DNA from: Flavobacteriaceae bacterium
Lineage (GTDB): Bacteria > Bacteroidota > Bacteroidia > Flavobacteriales > Flavobacteriaceae
Assembly: GCA_947458575.1 (NCBI GenBank)
Contig: CANHBE010000093.1
Coordinates: 1 to 9,172 of the forward strand
Direction: 5' to 3'
Length of the DNA: 9,172 nt
The position numbers were made by a program, and so were the translations under genes. The notes below the pieces were generated by a model. It was not told where the DNA came from. It was given only the letters and a program-made list of their open reading frames with translations, and searched no databases. Numbering within the stretch: the first letter of the stretch is position 1; every line of letters begins with the position of its first letter. Below, piece after piece: positions 5,714 to 9,172 of this stretch.

Positions 5714-6875
5714 AGACTTTCTTATGATTGGGAAAGCCATTAACCACATTGATACTGTTATTTAAATTAAAATCAGCTTTCTTATTTACTTTTGGAATAT
5801 TATCATCGTTGTCTGAGTAGATTGCATCTTCCGCATCGTATTCATAATGACCATGATAAGCTTCCAAACTGCCTATTTCAGCGAAATACGCAACAAACAA
5901 GACCTCATTTTCAAATAACGTTTCTTTAAATTGAATGGCAAAATTCGTTCTTTTTATATTACCATCATAATTTATTTTGACATTTTTATAAACAATATCG
6001 TAAAAAACAACTTTATTTTGAGGAATTCTCAAGTAATCTTCGATTTTATTATTAACTATAACGTTTTCGTAAATTGCTTGCAGACCCGACAATAGCGCCA
6101 CGAAAATAAACTGGCGCGTATGTTCGCGTTGGTAATCTTCTTGAAAATGTCCGGCTTCAAACAAAATAGTCGGGACACCGAGCGCTTGAAATGTATCTCC
6201 AACACAATTTAGATTGAAGGCATCGTCAAATCGACCTACTTGATTTGGAATAATTTCCTGTAAGGCAATATTCATCGCGATGATAACGCTAACAGCTTTC
6301 AATCGAGTTGCATTATAATCTCGCTCCGCATTGTACGCCGGTGCCAAGAATGAAACAGTAGCCGGTTTTCCGCTTTCACCTGCACCAAAGATGGTACGTT
6401 GATCATGCATATTGTAACAATAATGCGGTTGAAAACGCTCAAAAGTTCTGCGCAGAATCTGACTTTCAGGCTGCGATAAGTCCTGCGCGTCACGATTCAA
6501 ATCGATTCTGTTGGCGTTCTCTCGCGTGTAAGCTTTGGCTCCGTCAGGATTCAAAATCGGAATAACAAGTAGTGTGAAATGATTCAAAAAGGATGATGCT
6601 TCGACCACGCCGCTCTTTAGAAATAAAAGTAAATCCATCACCGCTTTGGTTGTGGTACTTTCATTGCCGTGCATCTGCGACCAAATCAGAATTTTTGTTT
6701 TACCGTGACCAATGGTAAAAGAATAAATACGTCGTCCCTCAACAGAATAGCCTTCTACTTTCAATTGATTTCCACTCTCCCATTCTTTAAGCTTTGGTTC
6801 AATATCTGCCACGGTGAGATATCTGCCATAAAGGCTTTCAACTTTAAACTGCTTTACAATTGCATGATAATCCAT
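5712..6875 (-). CDS. M14-family zinc metallocarboxypeptidase, apparently cytosolic
   Basis: A 387-residue protein whose first 270 residues form an M14 (carboxypeptidase A-like) domain. Zinc ligands are visible as HGNE (H69, E72) and H157 in YNMHDQ. NPDG (109-112) and NRIDLNRD (122-129) carry the substrate-binding Arg and Asn-Arg residues, and the catalytic Glu is E240 in ILFEAGHF. The domain is therefore predicted active. No signal peptide or lipobox is present (start MDYHAIVKQF), unlike secreted carboxypeptidases, so a cytosolic role such as peptide or muropeptide trimming (compare MpaA) is possible. The roughly 100 C-terminal residues form a separate beta-rich and acidic tail of unknown role. 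It starts 18 bp after the plsC-like stop, so the two are probably cotranscribed. The exact substrate cannot be read from sequence. Confidence 0.9.
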   Translation of the reverse strand: MDYHAIVKQFKVESLYGRYLTVADIEPKLKEWESGNQLKVEGYSVEGRRIYSFTIGHGKTKILIWSQMHGNESTTTKAVMDLLLFLKSGVVEASSFLNHFTLLVIPILNPDGAKAYTRENANRIDLNRDAQDLSQPESQILRRTFERFQPHYCYNMHDQRTIFGAGESGKPATVSFLAPAYNAERDYNATRLKAVSVIIAMNIALQEIIPNQVGRFDDAFNLNCVGDTFQALGVPTILFEAGHFQEDYQREHTRQFIFVALLSGLQAIYENVIVNNKIEDYLRIPQNKVVFYDIVYKNVKINYDGNIKRTNFAIQFKETLFENEVLFVAYFAEIGSLEAYHGHYEYDAEDAIYSDNDDNIPKVNKKADFNLNNSINVVNGFPNHKKV

Positions 6876-6893
6876 AATTGGTTTTCAGAAAAA

Positions 6894-7466
6894 TTATTCA
6901 CTTTCAGATGATTGTTTGTACTCGAAGCTGAATTCCGGTATTTTGCCTTTTACGCCTTCAAAATGGAGCATCAATTGATTCATATCATCCTGAAAATTAC
7001 CGGTTGGCAGAAACGGATTACCCACTTGCACCTCTTTTTTTTCAAAATTGAATGCTACCGGAACAATAGGCACATTTGCCTTCAATGCGATATAGTAAAA
7101 ACCTGTTTTGAGTTCATTGACCTTCTTTCGCGTACCTTCGGGAGCGATGGCCAATCTAAACTCTTGCTTTTGATTAAAAATTTGGGCGATAGAATCTACC
7201 TTATTGAGACCACCGGATCGATCTAGTGCAGAGCCGCCCATCCAGCGAAAGTACCAACCGAAGGGAAAAGCAAATAGTTCCTTTTTTCCAACAAAATGCA
7301 TATCCAAACCCACAATACCGCGTGTAAAAAGTCCCAAATAGAAATCATGCCAACTGGTATGTGGTACAACCATAAGAACACATTTCTTGATGGCGGGATT
7401 GAAAGTTCCGGTTATTTTCCATCCCATCAGACGGAAGAAAATAAAACGATATATTTTTTTCTTCAT
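6894..7466 (-). CDS. PlsC-like 1-acyl-glycerol-3-phosphate acyltransferase family protein
   Basis: A 190-residue member of the glycerolipid acyltransferase (PlsC/LPLAT) family, which moves a fatty acyl group to a lipid acceptor at the inner face of the membrane. Motif I is HTSWHD (H36, D41: the HX4D catalytic pair). The GGSALDRSG block (77-85) fits motif II, EGTR (110-113) is the phosphate-binding motif III, and VPIVPVAFN (132-140) is motif IV. It is shorter than E. coli PlsC (245) and has only a hydrophobic amphipathic start (IYRFIFFRLMGW) rather than clear membrane spans. The acceptor may be lysophosphatidate, but other lipids (for example ornithine or glycine lipids in Bacteroidota) are possible. 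It heads the - strand unit and is divergent from the methyltransferase-like gene, with 58 bp between the starts. Confidence 0.9.
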   Translation of the reverse strand: MKKKIYRFIFFRLMGWKITGTFNPAIKKCVLMVVPHTSWHDFYLGLFTRGIVGLDMHFVGKKELFAFPFGWYFRWMGGSALDRSGGLNKVDSIAQIFNQKQEFRLAIAPEGTRKKVNELKTGFYYIALKANVPIVPVAFNFEKKEVQVGNPFLPTGNFQDDMNQLMLHFEGVKGKIPEFSFEYKQSSESE

Positions 7467-7481
7467 CAGAAACTATTTCTG
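7467..7481. promoter_or_regulatory. 15-bp palindrome in the divergent intergenic region
   Basis: CAGAAA and TTTCTG form a perfect 6-bp inverted repeat around CTA, directly abutting the plsC-like start codon and about 20 bp upstream of the + strand TAnnTTTG element. The position would suit an operator acting on both divergent genes, or a small hairpin in the plsC leader. No regulator is identified. Confidence 0.3.
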
Positions 7482-7501
7482 TAAAATTAACATTAATCTG
7501 C

Positions 7502-7509
7502 TATTTTTG
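7502..7509 (+). promoter_or_regulatory. Bacteroidota-type -7 promoter element for the methyltransferase-like gene
   Basis: TATTTTTG matches the TAnnTTTG -7 consensus known for Bacteroidota primary sigma factors exactly. It lies 16 bp before the chosen ATG at 7525, which would give a short leader of about 10 bases. The -33 TTTG is only weakly represented (TTTCTG near 7476-7481). On the opposite strand TAATTTTA (7489-7482) is a one-mismatch -7 candidate for plsC. Confidence 0.4.
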
Positions 7510-7524
7510 AAGAAAATAATTGGA

Positions 7525-8202
7525 ATGTTCAACAGACTTTTGAGTTATCTGATGCCGATCAATGTTTACAGAAAAAATTCTGTTATCAGCAAGTCGATTG
7601 AAGTCAATTGGAATAATGGTGAACTCGTTCTAGATTCCAAGAATACCAATTATTCTTACGGAAGTCTTCAACGAATATTGCGAATCGGGCTGAAGAAAAT
7701 TGGTTTTGACAACATCCGTGCGATGGAGTCTATTTTGGTTCTCGGCGTTGGTGGCGGCAGTGTAATCAAGACTTTGGTGCATGAAATTAAGTTTAAAGGA
7801 AAAATTATAGGTATTGAAATTGATCCTGAAGTACACCAAATAGCGAAAACCTATTTTGATTTAGACAAAATCTCCAATTTAACCGTTATCATTGACAACG
7901 CTTTTGAATTTGTTTTGAAAACCAAAGAGCACTATGATCTAATTATCGTTGATATTTTCGAAGATACGCATATGCCGAATTTCCTATACGAGGATTTTTT
8001 TATGCATCGCATGGGCGAATTATTGACAAACAATGGATCTATTCTTTTCAATACGATGCTTTTGAACGAAAAGGAAAATCAGCGCAATGTCAAGTATTTA
8101 CGAGAATTCAATGTAAGTCCTTATCAAGTCTGTACTGTACCAAGAGTTGAAGAACACAATGAATTGATTATAATTACAAAAGCTGCTACAGCATCATCAT
8201 AA
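7525..8202 (+). CDS. Spermidine-synthase-like SAM-binding protein (probable methyltransferase fold)
   Basis: A 225-residue Rossmann-fold protein of the spermidine synthase/methyltransferase superfamily. The nucleotide-binding loop is ILVLGVGGGSVI (70-81), the acidic ribose-binding residue is in IIGIEIDP (94-101), and IIDNAFEFV (122-130) and YDLIIVDIFED (137-147) follow. Compared with SpeE, the GGGDG loop reads GVGGG, and the catalytic DxxDPxGP motif is reduced to DIFED without the Gly-Pro. Aminopropyl transfer is therefore doubtful, despite the polyamine genes 6 kb away. The ATG at 7525 is chosen because the longer in-frame start at 7387 would overlap the divergent plsC gene by 80 bp, and because a TAnnTTTG promoter element lies just upstream. 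An exported hydrolase gene follows after 18 bp, probably in the same transcript. The substrate is unknown. Confidence 0.8.
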   Translation: MFNRLLSYLMPINVYRKNSVISKSIEVNWNNGELVLDSKNTNYSYGSLQRILRIGLKKIGFDNIRAMESILVLGVGGGSVIKTLVHEIKFKGKIIGIEIDPEVHQIAKTYFDLDKISNLTVIIDNAFEFVLKTKEHYDLIIVDIFEDTHMPNFLYEDFFMHRMGELLTNNGSILFNTMLLNEKENQRNVKYLREFNVSPYQVCTVPRVEEHNELIIITKAATASS

Positions 8203-8220
8203 CGAATTCGATCGTCGACC

Positions 8221-9171
8221 ATGAAAATAATCATTCTCACCATATCGCTCATCTCGCTGCTTTTAGTAGACGAATTTAGCTCTCAAAAAGAAAGCAAAAC
8301 TGCTAAAGCCGCTGAGAAGATGCAAGAGTTCGTTATCGGAATTTCTAAATATGCAAGAAGTATTGATAGTAATTTTGTCATTATACCACAAAACGGACCG
8401 GAATTGGCGTTTGACAAGCTCAATACCAATGGTAATTTCAGATCCGATTATCTCAATGCAGTTGACGGCATTGCTGTAGAAGACCTATTTTTCGATGACA
8501 AATTAAAAACAGACAAATACCGATTGCAAATCTTGCGAAAATTACAAACCAAAAGACAAGTTATGGTTTCTGACTTTATTACTGACTCAACCGCTGTTGA
8601 ACCAGTAAAATTGCTTTGTAGTAAAGAAGGTTTCTTGCTGTATCCTAGATTAAGTAACAACGAGCACTACCGCGAAATTCCTGAGGTTGTCCCACACGAA
8701 AACGCAAACGACATCATCAAATTGAGTGATGCAAAAAACTACCTCTATTTGATTAATCCGGTAAATATTCGAACCAAAAGAGCGTATCTAAAGGCGATTT
8801 CCGAGACCAATTTTGATATGGTTACCATCGATTTGTTTTTCAATGGAGAGCCATTGACGCCCGCAGATCTAGAAAAATTAAAGAAAAAAGCCAATGGTGG
8901 CAAGCGTTTAATTATCTCGTATGTCAATATCGGTGCAGCAGAAAATTGGCGCTACTATTGGAAAAAAAATTGGACCTTAAACGATCCGAGCTGGATTAAG
9001 AAAAAGTACGTAGGTTATGAGGACGAATTTTACGTGCAATTTTGGCATGACGACTGGAAGAAAATCATCTATGGAAACCAAGATTCCTATGTCAAAAAAA
9101 TTGTAGATGCAGGTTTTGACGGCGCCTTTCTCGACAATGTTGAGGCGTATTATTTTCTTTATAACAAGTAA
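8221..9171 (+). CDS. Exported TM1410/GH114-like putative glycoside hydrolase
   Basis: A complete 316-residue protein (TAA at 9169-9171). MK followed by a hydrophobic run (3-16) is a likely Sec signal, with no lipobox Cys, so it is predicted periplasmic or secreted. The mature part matches the MJ1477/TM1410 TIM-barrel family, related to endo-alpha-1,4-polygalactosaminidases (GH114): FVIIPQNGPEL (52-62), VDGIAVEDLFF (81-91), DAKNYLYLINPVN (170-182), VTIDLFF (201-207), ISYVNIGAAENWRYYW (232-247) and GFDGAFLDNVEAY (298-310). The family usually reads GEAE where this protein has GAAE (238-241), by my memory of the consensus. If that Glu is catalytic, activity may be altered. It lies 18 bp after the methyltransferase-like gene, so cotranscription is likely. 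A role in processing an amino-sugar exopolysaccharide is possible, but no polysaccharide genes are visible nearby. Confidence 0.8.
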   Translation: MKIIILTISLISLLLVDEFSSQKESKTAKAAEKMQEFVIGISKYARSIDSNFVIIPQNGPELAFDKLNTNGNFRSDYLNAVDGIAVEDLFFDDKLKTDKYRLQILRKLQTKRQVMVSDFITDSTAVEPVKLLCSKEGFLLYPRLSNNEHYREIPEVVPHENANDIIKLSDAKNYLYLINPVNIRTKRAYLKAISETNFDMVTIDLFFNGEPLTPADLEKLKKKANGGKRLIISYVNIGAAENWRYYWKKNWTLNDPSWIKKKYVGYEDEFYVQFWHDDWKKIIYGNQDSYVKKIVDAGFDGAFLDNVEAYYFLYNK

Positions 9172-9172
9172 A

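Noticed and set aside
7387..7524. Longer in-frame start for the methyltransferase-like gene, adding 46 residues
   Set aside because: It would overlap the divergent plsC gene by 80 bp, adds a basic, Phe/Ile-rich stretch unlike the family, and lies upstream of the likely TAnnTTTG promoter element.
7525..8202. Calling this gene speE and joining it with speA and the DHS-like gene as one polyamine pathway
   Set aside because: Catalytic aminopropyltransferase motifs are not conserved, and the gene is about 6 kb away in a different transcription unit.
8203..8220. Short spacer with GAATTC, CGATCG and GTCGAC in a row, resembling a cloning linker
   Set aside because: Six-base palindromes cluster by chance, both flanking genes are intact and natural-looking, and no vector sequence is present.
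1..9172. CRISPR array, tRNA/rRNA genes, transposase or phage genes, or a defence system
   Set aside because: No regularly spaced direct repeats, no RNA-gene structures I could recognise, and every long frame is assigned to a metabolic, regulatory or uncharacterised protein without mobile or defence motifs.

Overview
The window looks like a chromosomal segment from a Flavobacteriaceae-type Bacteroidota. The signs are a low-GC, A/T-rich intergenic composition, no Shine-Dalgarno motifs before the starts, TAnnTTTG-like promoter elements, and proteins that resemble flavobacterial forms (PEP carboxylase with FFDGRGGPPARGGG, a bacterial deoxyhypusine-synthase-like protein, a small acidic-tailed protein). 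The organism is inferred from memory of such genomes, not from a database search. I see no RNA genes, CRISPR arrays, insertion-sequence transposases or prophage genes.

Left block, + strand (1-1959): the 3' end of a biosynthetic arginine decarboxylase (speA), then a 237-bp gap filled by a composite inverted-repeat element, then a deoxyhypusine-synthase-like gene and, 6 bp later, a small gene for a very acidic protein. The first two enzymes point to polyamine synthesis (arginine to agmatine, and an aminobutyl transfer perhaps making homospermidine). No agmatinase gene lies between them. A hairpin at 1969-2000 can terminate this unit and the convergent unit facing it.

Middle block, - strand (7466 down to 1999): reading in transcription order, a PlsC-like acyltransferase, a cytosolic-looking M14 metallocarboxypeptidase, an Lrp/AsnC regulator, PEP carboxylase (ppc) and a DinB-family protein. 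plsC and M14 are 18 bp apart, and ppc and dinB 11 bp apart. A strong intrinsic terminator lies between lrp and ppc, yet only about 14 bp separate its T-tract from the ppc start. Sequence just after the lrp stop codon can pair with the first arm of that terminator, which suggests attenuation-like control of ppc.

Right block, + strand (7525-9171): a divergent promoter region with a 15-bp palindrome and a TAnnTTTG element, then a spermidine-synthase-fold protein whose catalytic motifs have diverged, then an exported TM1410/GH114-like putative glycoside hydrolase.

Most of the window is ordinary housekeeping. I found no convincing new multi-gene system. The points most worth a second look are the lrp-ppc terminator/antiterminator arrangement, the active-site substitutions in the deoxyhypusine-synthase-like protein, and altered motifs in the two right-hand enzymes.
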